Source of the DNA: Oscillospiraceae bacterium
GTDB taxonomy: Bacteria; Bacillota; Clostridia; Oscillospirales; Acutalibacteraceae
NCBI GenBank assembly: GCA_015066445.1
Contig: SVOK01000002.1
Coordinates: 62,001-126,000 of the forward strand
Direction of reading: 5' to 3'
Length of the DNA stretch: 64,000 bases
Shown: piece by piece, positions 34,993-43,040 of the stretch
How the letters are laid out: every line of letters begins with the position of its first letter
Numbering within the stretch: position 1 is the stretch's first letter
Position numbers and translations under genes: made by a program
The notes under the pieces: generated by a model
What the model saw: the letters and a program-made list of their open reading frames with translations, nothing else
What the model was told of the DNA's origin: nothing
Database searches by the model: none

Positions 34993-36372
34993 TTGGATTG
35001 CAAAAAGTTTTTTGAACAGATAAAGGGTAAAAAAATTGCTATGTGCGGCATTGGTATCAGCAATACACCGCTTATACTTGAATTTTTAAGCAAGGGTGCT
35101 TTGGTTTATGCCTGTGACCGCCGCAGCCGTGAGCTTATAGGCGAAACTGCTGATATGCTCGAAAAGGCGGGCGCAGAGCTTTGCCTTGGAGACGGTTATT
35201 TAGATAATTTAGAGGTTGACATAATCTTTAGAACGCCGGGAATGAATTTCAATTTGCCCGAGCTTGATGCTGCCCGCAAAAAGGGTATTGCAGTTACCAG
35301 CGAGATGGAGGTTTTCTTTGACCTTTGTCCTGCTACAGTTTTTGCAATAACAGGCTCTGACGGTAAAACCACCACTACCACCCTTATTGCTGAAATGCTT
35401 AAAGCGGAGGGTAAAAAGGTTTTTGTTGGCGGAAATATCGGTAAGCCGTTACTTCCCGAAATTGAAAATATTACAGCAGAGGATTATGTTGTAGTTGAGT
35501 TATCCTCGTTCCAGCTTATTTCAATGCGCAAGAGCCCTGATGTTGCGGTAGTTACCAACGTAGCTCCTAACCATTTAGACGTTCATAAGGATATGGACGA
35601 ATATGTTGAGGCGAAGAAAAATGTTATTCTTCACCAAAACGCATTTTCTCGCACAGTTTTAAACAGAGACAATGAAATAACCGAGGGCTTCCGTCAGTTT
35701 GTAAGAGGTCAGTCCTTGGGCTTTAGTATGGAGCGTCAGGTAAGAAACGGAGCTTGGCTTGACAGTGAGGGTTATCTCCATATGGCTTACAGAGGAATGG
35801 ACGTCCCGATTATGCACCGCAGTGAAATTGCTATAATAGGCGACCACAATGTTGCAAATTATCTTACAGCAATAACTGCCGTTTGGGGATATGTTGGAGT
35901 TGATTCTATCCGCAAGGTGGCAAGGGAATTCGGCGGTGTGGAGCACCGTATAGAATTTGTGCGTGAAGTAAACGGCGTTAAATATTATAACGATTCTATT
36001 GCTTCAAGTCCCACAAGAACTATCGCAGGTTTAAAGGCATTTGATAAAAAGGTGCATCTTATTGCAGGCGGATATGATAAGCACATTCCGTTTGAGCCAA
36101 TGGTACCTTATATAATCGAAAAGGTTGAAAAGCTTTACCTTTGCGGTGATACCGCTGAAAAGATAGAAAAGGCAGTTTTAGCCGATACATCATACAACGG
36201 AATGCCCCAGATTATTAAGGTTAAAGATATTGCAGAAGCGGTGGCAAAAGCTAATGAGCTTACAAAATCAGGCGATATTGTAACACTTAGTCCTGCCTGC
36301 GCCAGCTTCGATGCTTTCCCGAATTTTGCCGCAAGAGGCAATTATTTTAAAGAATTGGTGAACAAACTCTGA
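34993..36372 (+). CDS. murD: UDP-N-acetylmuramoyl-L-alanine:D-glutamate ligase
   Basis: Adds D-Glu to the peptidoglycan precursor in the cytoplasm. The ATP loop AITGSDGKTTTTTL (about 116-129), VVELSSFQL, NVAPNHLDVH and the C-terminal ligase motifs IAGGYDKHIPF and LSPACASFDAFPNFAARG are intact. The start is set at TTG 34993, seven bases after GGGGG; the frame extends to a TTG at 34975 without ribosome site. About 459 residues. It leads a plus-strand operon in which the following M42 peptidase start overlaps its stop (TGATG). Confidence 0.95.
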   Translation: MDCKKFFEQIKGKKIAMCGIGISNTPLILEFLSKGALVYACDRRSRELIGETADMLEKAGAELCLGDGYLDNLEVDIIFRTPGMNFNLPELDAARKKGIAVTSEMEVFFDLCPATVFAITGSDGKTTTTTLIAEMLKAEGKKVFVGGNIGKPLLPEIENITAEDYVVVELSSFQLISMRKSPDVAVVTNVAPNHLDVHKDMDEYVEAKKNVILHQNAFSRTVLNRDNEITEGFRQFVRGQSLGFSMERQVRNGAWLDSEGYLHMAYRGMDVPIMHRSEIAIIGDHNVANYLTAITAVWGYVGVDSIRKVAREFGGVEHRIEFVREVNGVKYYNDSIASSPTRTIAGLKAFDKKVHLIAGGYDKHIPFEPMVPYIIEKVEKLYLCGDTAEKIEKAVLADTSYNGMPQIIKVKDIAEAVAKANELTKSGDIVTLSPACASFDAFPNFAARGNYFKELVNKL

Positions 36373-37385
36373 TGAATATTAAAGAAACGCTGTTTGCGTT
36401 ATCCAGCGCCGATGCGGCAGGCTGTGTCAGTGAAGCCGCAGATTTGGCTTATGAAATGTTATCAAAATACTGTGAAACCGAAAAAACCCATACGCTTACC
36501 GTTATGGGTTTTTTAAAGGGTGAAACAGATTATACCCTTATGCTTGATGCGCATATTGACCAGATTTCAATGGTGGTTACAAATGTTGATGAAAAAGGAT
36601 TTTTAACCGTTTCAGCCGCAGGCGGTATTGATACAAGAGCCCTGCCCTCACGCAGGGTTACCGTTCACGGCAAGGAAAAAGTAACCGCTGTTTTTTGCAG
36701 TACACCCCCTCATCTTGCAAAAGGGGAAGTTCAGTATGGCGATATTTCGCAGATAAAGCTTGATACCGCTCTGGGCGAAAAGGCAAGAGAGATAGTAAGC
36801 ATTGGTGATATTGTAACCTTTTGTGCAGAGCCTAAGGAGCTTTACGGCACACGTGTTACAGGCAAAAGCTTTGACGACCGTGCGGCGGTTGCCTGCATAA
36901 TTGAAATTGCTAAAAGATTAAAGGACAAAAAACTGCCCCTTAATGTGGCTTTTGTTTTGAGTGACGGTGAGGAGCTTGGAATGAGAGGCGTTCGCCCTGC
37001 CGCATTTAAGGTGAACCCGAATGAGGCTATTGCACTTGATGTAAGCTTCGGGGACGGTATCGGTATAAAAGAGGAAGAATGCGGAAAATTAGGCGGAGGC
37101 GGTATGATAGGTATTGCTCCCTGTCTTGACAGCAAGCTTTCTGGTAAGCTTATAAAAACCGCAGAGGAAAATAAAATTCCTTACCAAACCGAGGTTATGG
37201 GCAGAAGTACAGGTACTAATGCCGATATGATTTCGGTTAACCGTGAGGGTGTTCGCACCTGTACACTGTCGGTGCCGCTTCGTAATATGCACACAGATGT
37301 TGAGGTGCTTGACATTAAGGATTTAGAAAGTGTTTGCAATCTTATTTGTGAGTATATCCTTTCGGGAGGTATTATGAATGATTGA
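36372..37385 (+). CDS. M42 family metallopeptidase, first of a tandem pair
   Basis: A 337-residue aminopeptidase of the M42 (glutamyl aminopeptidase/endoglucanase M) type. Metal-site motifs are LDAHIDQISMVVT, SFDDRAAVACIIE (bridging Asp), LSDGEELGMRG (catalytic and ligand Glu), ALDVSFGDG and VPLRNMHTDVE (last His). M42 enzymes form dodecameric tetrahedral particles that finish off peptides made by other proteases. It overlaps murD by one base and the next M42 gene by eight bases. Divergence from the second copy suggests different specificity or a mixed complex. Confidence 0.88.
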   Translation: MNIKETLFALSSADAAGCVSEAADLAYEMLSKYCETEKTHTLTVMGFLKGETDYTLMLDAHIDQISMVVTNVDEKGFLTVSAAGGIDTRALPSRRVTVHGKEKVTAVFCSTPPHLAKGEVQYGDISQIKLDTALGEKAREIVSIGDIVTFCAEPKELYGTRVTGKSFDDRAAVACIIEIAKRLKDKKLPLNVAFVLSDGEELGMRGVRPAAFKVNPNEAIALDVSFGDGIGIKEEECGKLGGGGMIGIAPCLDSKLSGKLIKTAEENKIPYQTEVMGRSTGTNADMISVNREGVRTCTLSVPLRNMHTDVEVLDIKDLESVCNLICEYILSGGIMND

Positions 37386-38388
37386 GCTTTTAAAGAAGCT
37401 GTGCTCGCTTGACGGTACATCGGGCGATGAATACAGTATAAGAGATTTCATAATATCTCAAATTGACGGTCATTGTGAATGGAAAACCGATAATTTGGGT
37501 AATATAATCGCTTTTAAAAAGGGCAAAAAAGCCCCTGCCAAAAAGCTTATGGTAGATGCTCATATGGACGAGGTAGGGCTTATTATTACAAATGTCACGG
37601 CGGACGGTTTTTTAAAATTCACAACTGTTGGCGGTATTGATACAGCGGCTCTTATGTTTCGCAGGGTTAAAATCAATAATGATATATACGGTGTAATTTC
37701 GGGCAAGCCTGTTCACCTTATAGGCAAAGAGGAACGCAAAAAGCTTCCCGATAGCGAGAGCTTATATATAGATATAGGCGCTTCAACTAAGGAGGAGGCT
37801 TTAAAGCTTGTCTCTTTGGGTGACAGAGCTGTTATCTGCGGCGATTTTTTTGTGGCTCAGGATAAAATAATATCGAAGGCTCTTGATGACAGAATAGGCT
37901 GTGCTGTGCTTATAGATTTAATCAAAAATGAAAGCGAATATGATTTTTATGCCAGCTTTTCGGTGCAGGAGGAAATAGGATTGAGAGGCGCCAAAACCGC
38001 CGCTTTTGGTATTAATCCTCAGTTTGCTATTGTTTTAGAGGCAACTACTGCCGCCGATATTGCAGAGGTTTCGGAAGAAAAATCTGTTTGCGAGTTAGGC
38101 AAGGGCGTTGCGGTATCGTTTATGGATGGGGCTACTGCTTATGACCGAAAGCTATATAAAGCGGCGCTTGCGAGCGGCATTAAAAGTCAGCCCAAAAGAG
38201 CGGTTGCAGGCGGAAACAACTCGGGCGCTGTGCATTTGTCCCGAGAGGGAGTCAGAACTATTGCGCTCTCATTACCTTGCAGATATATTCACTCTTCGTC
38301 ATCAGTAGCTGATACTAATGATATGGAAAATTTGCTTTATCTTGCAAAATATATGATAAATTATATTTGCAGCGGTGAGGCAGAATGA
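37378..38388 (+). CDS. M42 family metallopeptidase, second of a tandem pair
   Basis: A 336-residue paralogue of the preceding gene: VDAHMDEVGLIIT, ALDDRIGCAVLID, SVQEEIGLRGAKTAAFG, VLEATTAADI and LPCRYIHSSSS provide the expected metal site. The motifs are closer to the textbook M42 pattern (DAHMDE, QEE) than those of the first copy. Its start lies inside the end of the first gene and its stop overlaps the GNAT gene by four bases, so all three are translationally coupled. Confidence 0.88.
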   Translation: MIELLKKLCSLDGTSGDEYSIRDFIISQIDGHCEWKTDNLGNIIAFKKGKKAPAKKLMVDAHMDEVGLIITNVTADGFLKFTTVGGIDTAALMFRRVKINNDIYGVISGKPVHLIGKEERKKLPDSESLYIDIGASTKEEALKLVSLGDRAVICGDFFVAQDKIISKALDDRIGCAVLIDLIKNESEYDFYASFSVQEEIGLRGAKTAAFGINPQFAIVLEATTAADIAEVSEEKSVCELGKGVAVSFMDGATAYDRKLYKAALASGIKSQPKRAVAGGNNSGAVHLSREGVRTIALSLPCRYIHSSSSVADTNDMENLLYLAKYMINYICSGEAE

Positions 38389-39068
38389 TTACTCTTTGTG
38401 AGCGATTACCCTTAATTTGTGCTGATAATGCCGAGCTTATAAAAATCAAATGCCTTTATGACTCTTATAAGGCTGATGATAAAGTGCTCTTTTGGTGTCA
38501 GGACCAGGACAAGGCGGTTATATCTATGACCGACGGCAATATGATAATTTTTAATAACGGAGCTGATTTGGAGGAGCTTAAGGAGTTTACTGATGTGTTA
38601 GCTCCTGCCTGCGTTTTCAGCGATTACGAAACTCTTTGCGCATTGAACCGAAAACCGAGAGAGCGCATTAATATAATGTGGCGGTTTGCAGATATAAAGG
38701 CAGAGCTCTGCGGTGAGGAGCTTTCAAGCAGAGAAGTTTATGACCTGCTTGATGTGGACGGGTTGTCACTTCCGGAATACCCTTATTTTGCGGTGGATTA
38801 TTGCAGACGCTTAAACCACGGCTTTGCGGATTATTTTGCGCTTAAAAATAAATGCGCTGCTATTACCTTTAAAACAGGTGAATATGCAATAATTAACGGT
38901 ATTGCGGCTAAACAAAAGGGCTATGGCTCAGTGGCGCTCAAGGGTATACTCAGCAAAAATTATGGAAAGAAGCTTTTTGTTTGTTGCAGAGACAAAGTAA
39001 AGGGCTTTTATGAAAAAAACGGATTTGAGCCGCTTTATTACGGCGGATATTGGGTGAAGGAATTTTGA
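38385..39068 (+). CDS. GNAT-family N-acetyltransferase
   Basis: A 227-residue protein whose C-terminal half carries a GNAT fold: NGIAAKQKGYGSVALKGIL is the acetyl-CoA loop (about 170-188), followed by CRDKVKGFYEKNGFEPLYYGGYW. The N-terminal half is not recognised. The start overlaps the preceding stop as ATGA. The acetyl acceptor is not known. Confidence 0.75.
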   Translation: MITLCERLPLICADNAELIKIKCLYDSYKADDKVLFWCQDQDKAVISMTDGNMIIFNNGADLEELKEFTDVLAPACVFSDYETLCALNRKPRERINIMWRFADIKAELCGEELSSREVYDLLDVDGLSLPEYPYFAVDYCRRLNHGFADYFALKNKCAAITFKTGEYAIINGIAAKQKGYGSVALKGILSKNYGKKLFVCCRDKVKGFYEKNGFEPLYYGGYWVKEF

Positions 39069-40342
39069 ATATTACAAATTTTTTTAATGTGGATAATAAG
39101 TTGTTGGATTTTGATAAGAGGGCTTTGGAAAAATCTAAGCCCCAGTTTGAGGAAATTGAGGATATAACCGAGTATAATCAGTTAAAGGTATTGAAGGCTT
39201 TTATAAATAACGGAGTGAGCGAGTCTTATTTCACTGCTTCCACAGGCTATGGTTATGATGACAGAGGCAGAGAAATTTTAGAGCGTGTTATGGCGGAATG
39301 TATGGGCGCAGAGGATGCGATTATGCGCCACAATTTTGTTTCAGGAACGCACACATTAACAGTGGCGCTTTTCGGTATGCTAAGACCTGATGATACTGTT
39401 ATATCAATTACAGGAAGACCGTATGATACCATTACTGGTGTTTTCGGTATAGATTCTGTTACTGACGGCTCTTTAAGGGATTTCGGTGTGAATTACGGTG
39501 AGGTTGAGTTAAAGGCTGACGGTACTCCCGATATTGAAGAAATTAAAAAGAGATTAGCCAAAGAAAAGCCTAAAATGGCGTATATTCAGCGCTCCCGTGG
39601 TTATAGTCTCAGACCGAGTCTTAGAATAGAGGATATAAAAGCCTTGGTTGAGGCTGTGAGAGAAGTTTCGCCTGACAGTATTGTTATGGTTGACAATTGC
39701 TACGGTGAGTTCACAGAAAAGGCAGAGCCTTGTGATGTTGGTGCAGATATTGTTGCAGGCTCGCTTATAAAAAATCCGGGCGGCGGAATCGCCTCAACAG
39801 GCGGTTACATTGCAGGAAAAAAAGAACTTGTGGAGCAATGCGCAAACCGTTTAACCTGCCCCGGAGTGGGCAAAGAGGTGGGCGCCACCTTGGGCCACAG
39901 CCGTGAGCTTTATATGGGACTTTTTTCTGCTCCGCACGTTGTTGGAGAAGCACTCAAAACCGCAGTTTACACAGCGGCTTTATTCGAGCTTTTAGGCTTT
40001 GATGTTACTCCCCGAAGTGATGAAAAAAGAGGAGATATTGTTCAGTGTGTTACCTTGGGTACGGCTGAAGGATTAGTGGCTTTTTGTCAGGGTATGCAGT
40101 CAGGAGCTCCGGTTGATTCTTTTGTTGTGCCCGAGCCTTGGGATATGCCCGGTTATACTGACCCCGTAATTATGGCGGCGGGGGCGTTCACGCTTGGAGC
40201 TTCTATCGAGCTTTCTGCTGACGGTCCTTTAAGAGAGCCTTATGCCGCATGGATGCAGGGTGGTCTTAATTTCCACAGCGCTAAAGCAGGCGTGCTTTTA
40301 GCAGCACAGAAAATGTATGAGAAAAACGCAATTAAGCTTTAA
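39065..40342 (+). CDS. PLP-dependent C-S lyase family protein (methionine gamma-lyase-like, YnbB type)
   Basis: A fold-type I PLP enzyme of the family annotated as methionine gamma-lyase-like or aluminium-resistance protein. It shows EYNQLKVLKAF near the N-terminus, TGYGYDDRGRE, MVDNCYGEF for the cofactor Asp, and the PLP lysine in GSLIKNPGGGIA near residue 235, followed by the GGLNFHSAKAGVLLA C-terminus. No ATG exists at the front. TTG at 39065 shares TGA with the stop of the GNAT gene and follows AAGGA at short spacing; TTG at 39050 has no ribosome site. The reaction has not been firmly set for this subgroup. Confidence 0.84.
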   Translation: MNITNFFNVDNKLLDFDKRALEKSKPQFEEIEDITEYNQLKVLKAFINNGVSESYFTASTGYGYDDRGREILERVMAECMGAEDAIMRHNFVSGTHTLTVALFGMLRPDDTVISITGRPYDTITGVFGIDSVTDGSLRDFGVNYGEVELKADGTPDIEEIKKRLAKEKPKMAYIQRSRGYSLRPSLRIEDIKALVEAVREVSPDSIVMVDNCYGEFTEKAEPCDVGADIVAGSLIKNPGGGIASTGGYIAGKKELVEQCANRLTCPGVGKEVGATLGHSRELYMGLFSAPHVVGEALKTAVYTAALFELLGFDVTPRSDEKRGDIVQCVTLGTAEGLVAFCQGMQSGAPVDSFVVPEPWDMPGYTDPVIMAAGAFTLGASIELSADGPLREPYAAWMQGGLNFHSAKAGVLLAAQKMYEKNAIKL

Positions 40343-40354
40343 TTGGAGAAGAAT

Positions 40355-41023
40355 ATGAAACAGATTTTTTCGGGTGAGGTTTTCGAGGTTTTGCCCACAA
40401 GCAACGGAATAATATTTTCTTACTGCAAAGAGGTGGCAGAGGAAAATATTATAGTAGCTTATAAAATGATTTCCTTTGAAAACGGAAGATTTACCGATGT
40501 TGCCAAAAACATTTATATGATAACTAAATTTGGCAATAATTATAAAGCGATAGCCAATAACTGCAAAAATTATATAACGGTAAAATCTTTGGTTTTGCCT
40601 AACGGCAAGGTGTTTTTGCTTGAGACTGACGGCTCTGCGATACTACTCGATAATGACGGTACTCCTGTGTGGACAGGCAGTCTTACCTACCGTTCTTCTA
40701 ATCCTGCGGATATTGTTCTTTATAACAATGCTCTCTGGGCGGCATACCCCGAGTGCAATGTTTTGCTCAGATATAATCTCGCTACTATGCGTGAGGAGCT
40801 TCGCATAGGCGGTAATAAATCCCCCTTCGATAAGCCACGTGACCTTTTTATTGATGGGGACACAGTGATGGTTAGTAATCAGGGCTCTAAAAAGCTCGTC
40901 GAAGTAAACTTAAATAGCTATTCGGTATTCGAATATGAAGAATTTGAGGAGCCGCTTTATCAGTATATAAAGGTGGGCGATAACCGCTTTGCTGTGTTAG
41001 AGTCAGGATTGTATCTTATATAA
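40355..41023 (+). CDS. Hypothetical protein with beta-propeller-like repeats
   Basis: A 222-residue protein with no signal peptide. It is built from repeated strand-rich segments (VFLLETDGSAILLDNDGTPVWTG, LLRYNLATMREEL, DLFIDGDTVMVSNQGSKKLVEV), reminiscent of NHL or PQQ-type blades but too short for a full propeller. I do not recognise a named family. The ATG at 40355 follows TGGAGA, twelve bases after the lyase stop; it is the last gene before a strong terminator. Confidence 0.7.
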   Translation: MKQIFSGEVFEVLPTSNGIIFSYCKEVAEENIIVAYKMISFENGRFTDVAKNIYMITKFGNNYKAIANNCKNYITVKSLVLPNGKVFLLETDGSAILLDNDGTPVWTGSLTYRSSNPADIVLYNNALWAAYPECNVLLRYNLATMREELRIGGNKSPFDKPRDLFIDGDTVMVSNQGSKKLVEVNLNSYSVFEYEEFEEPLYQYIKVGDNRFAVLESGLYLI

Positions 41024-41054
41024 TAAACCAAGCTTAAGCTCTAAACGATTTATC

Positions 41055-41079
41055 CCCACCGAGAAATCGGTGGGTTTTT
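41055..41079 (+). terminator. Terminator of the murD operon
   Basis: CCCACCGA (41055-41062), a GAAA tetraloop, TCGGTGGG (41067-41074) and TTTTT. Confidence 0.92.
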
Positions 41080-41098
41080 AATTTACAAGACATCACCG

Positions 41099-41127
41099 TT
41101 GACTACGAATAATTTATATGATAAAAT
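41099..41127 (+). promoter_or_regulatory. Promoter of the interrupted zinc-ribbon gene
   Basis: TTGACT (41099-41104), 17-base spacer, TAAAAT (41122-41127), 33 bases before the ATG at 41160. Confidence 0.7.
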
Positions 41128-41159
41128 AAATATATCAAATAAGGAATGGAGATACTAAT

Positions 41160-41567
41160 ATGTCGGCTAAAATAAGAATTAAATGTCCTCATTGCGGGGA
41201 AGCAAAAAATGTTCTTTCGGTTAATGATATTTGTCCTAATTGCAAACAACCGCTCGGATTATCGGAAGAAGGTAGTATTTACATCTACCGTCAAGGTTCT
41301 GTATACGGTGTTGCTGGTGGCTTTGGCTTGTTTATTAACAACCAACCTTATGGATATATCGGTAACAAAGAGCTGCTTCGTATCCCCTTAAAATTTGGTA
41401 CATATATTATACATTCGGCTGTTGGAATGAGCAGAAAATGCAGAGATTTATAGGTGACTATTTCACCCGAAAACCCCGTTGCTTACACAAAGGTTTACAT
41501 TAAACCGGGTTTTTGGGCAAACTCATTCGTGGTAGAGCCTCTTGACCCCAAACTTTTAGATTTATAA
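41160..41567 (+). pseudogene. Zinc-ribbon plus small beta domain protein interrupted by an in-frame TAG
   Basis: The first 97 codons encode an N-terminal zinc ribbon (CPHCGEAKNVLSVNDICPNC, four Cys) and the start of a strand-rich domain (SIYIYRQGSVYGVAGG, YGYIGNKELLRIPLKFGTYIIHSA). A TAG at 41451-41453 then ends the frame, but the same frame continues with protein-like sequence (VTISPENPVAYTKVYIKPGF, ...VVEPLDPKLLDL) to a TAA at 41565-41567. Read through, it gives about 135 residues resembling small envelope-stress proteins of the DUF2846 kind (a tentative likeness). The gene has its own promoter, GGAG ribosome site and terminator. Nonsense mutation is the simplest reading; amber readthrough or a sequencing error are alternatives. 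Confidence 0.75.
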
Positions 41568-41570
41568 AGC

Positions 41571-41605
41571 AAAAGGATGTGCAGAATTTTTGCACATCCT
41601 TTTTT
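41571..41605 (+). terminator. Terminator of the interrupted zinc-ribbon gene
   Basis: A perfect 13-pair stem (AAAAGGATGTGCA at 41571-41583 with its complement at 41591-41603), seven-base loop and T run. It begins four bases after the distal TAA, not after the internal TAG, which supports the long frame as the original gene. Confidence 0.9.
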
Positions 41606-41645
41606 ACTGTCTTAAAATTAATCGGCTTTTACTGTTGGGACGATA

Positions 41646-42929
41646 TCACTCGGCTTCTTTTGCTGGTAATGATTTATTTTTTATAAGGTTATATATTTCC
41701 TCTGCGGCAAGCCTTGCCTTGGCAACATTGGTTTTATGCTTGGGGAAGCAGTAGTAAAGACGGTTTCGGTCGCCTATGCAGATAACATCGCCTATTTCAT
41801 ACCAATAATAATCGGCATAAAGCCCGTATGAAGCGGAGGCACTTTGTTGGTAATTAAGATTACCGTCGCAACCTGTAAGAGTAAAGCCATTTGTTGTGTG
41901 AATTAGTCTGCCATCTCCTACCATATAAATTGCTTTATAATCGGCAAGCAGTCCGATAGTAACCTCAGTATCAAGCAAATAACTGCCGTCAGCTATCTCT
42001 TTTTTAACACATTCTCTTTCCCATTTATACCAGTCAGGTATGTGAGGAAATTCAGTTTCGCCCTCTGCTGCGTTTAGCCTGCCGTATATATCCATTTCAT
42101 AAGTTTTGCCGCAGTTTCCGCATTGAAGTTTTGTGCCTTTTCCAACCATTTTTTCTTCACAACCGCAGTTTGCACAACGGTATAGTATGCGTTCAAGTCC
42201 GTCTGCCCTGAAATCTTCCGTAACCGGCGTTTTTGTTTCATATTGGCGGGCAAAATTATCAAAAGTGAAGCAGTTTTCTAAAGCTTTGGTCAGTTCCTCG
42301 GCGGATTTTTCGGCAATTTCCTCTTTAGTAAAAAGGCAGTTTACCTCTGCTTTAACCTTAACCTTTCGCTTTTGCAGACCGTTATAAAGCGGGTCACGCA
42401 AAAAAGCACCGTCTGTCATAACTGTAACTACGGGTATACCAAGCTTTTTGATAAGCACACCTAACTTTTGGGGCAGTGGGGTTGCACAACCGTCAAAGCT
42501 ATAGCTGGCTTCGGGATACATAACAACACTGCATTTGTTTTTTCTCACAGTATGAAGAATATCGCTTATAAGCGTGACATCAGTAACAAATTTATTAGTG
42601 GGAATACAGCCAAGCTTTCGCATTAAAAAGCTTTTTCCAACAAAGCTGTCAGAGGTTGCAATAATATTAAAGGGCTTTGGAAAAAATATTTTATATATTA
42701 TTTGCAAATCTATAAAGCTCGAATGGTTCATTAATATAAAATAAGGACCTTTGCCTGCTTTATCCATTCGGGAAGATGTGAATTTGAATTTTGCGCTCCA
42801 TAAATCGGGCAAGGATATAATGCGGATAAGAGCACCTAAAATCCACCAAGGCTTTTGAGGTTTTTTATGCTTTGGCGGTGTTATTTTTAGAACTTCAGAA
42901 AACGCAAGCTTTTTAGTTTTTATTTTCAT
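41646..42929 (-). CDS. PlsC-like 1-acylglycerol-3-phosphate acyltransferase with C-terminal zinc-ribbon domain
   Basis: The N-terminal 220 residues form an acyltransferase: the HX4D motif NHSSFID (His69, Asp74), a GKSFLMRKLGCIPTNK substrate segment and YPEASYS (138-144). After about residue 248 there is a zinc ribbon, Cys252/255 with Cys270/273, and a further 130-residue strand-rich domain of unknown role ending in a helical segment. Simple PlsC proteins stop near 240 residues, so at 427 this is a fused form. It would add the second acyl chain in phospholipid synthesis or act on a related lipid. It has its own promoter and GAGGAG ribosome site. Confidence 0.82.
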   Translation of the reverse strand: MKIKTKKLAFSEVLKITPPKHKKPQKPWWILGALIRIISLPDLWSAKFKFTSSRMDKAGKGPYFILMNHSSFIDLQIIYKIFFPKPFNIIATSDSFVGKSFLMRKLGCIPTNKFVTDVTLISDILHTVRKNKCSVVMYPEASYSFDGCATPLPQKLGVLIKKLGIPVVTVMTDGAFLRDPLYNGLQKRKVKVKAEVNCLFTKEEIAEKSAEELTKALENCFTFDNFARQYETKTPVTEDFRADGLERILYRCANCGCEEKMVGKGTKLQCGNCGKTYEMDIYGRLNAAEGETEFPHIPDWYKWERECVKKEIADGSYLLDTEVTIGLLADYKAIYMVGDGRLIHTTNGFTLTGCDGNLNYQQSASASYGLYADYYWYEIGDVICIGDRNRLYYCFPKHKTNVAKARLAAEEIYNLIKNKSLPAKEAE

Positions 42930-42961
42930 TATAATTTCTCCTCAAAACAGCTATTTATGAT

Positions 42962-42990
42962 ATTTTATAATCAAGGGGGATTATTATCAA
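42962..42990 (-). promoter_or_regulatory. Promoter of the PlsC-like gene
   Basis: Minus-strand TTGATA (42990-42985), 17-base spacer, TAAAAT (42967-42962), just downstream of the aspS terminator. Confidence 0.7.
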
Positions 42991-43000
42991 GAAAGCCGTA

Positions 43001-43035
43001 AAAAAGCGTATAGGCTTTAAGTCTATACGCTTTTT
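43001..43035 (-). terminator. Terminator of the minD-mgsA-hisS-aspS operon
   Basis: AAAAAGCGTATAG (43001-43013) pairs perfectly with its complement at 43023-43035; the minus-strand tail is a T run. It begins six bases after the aspS stop. Confidence 0.92.
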
Positions 43036-43040
43036 AAAAA

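Noticed and set aside
41160-41567. Genome-wide reassignment of TAG to an amino acid
   Set aside because: TAG ends other genes here at sensible lengths (TepA at 28384, DUF1846 at 15644), so amber is a working stop codon.
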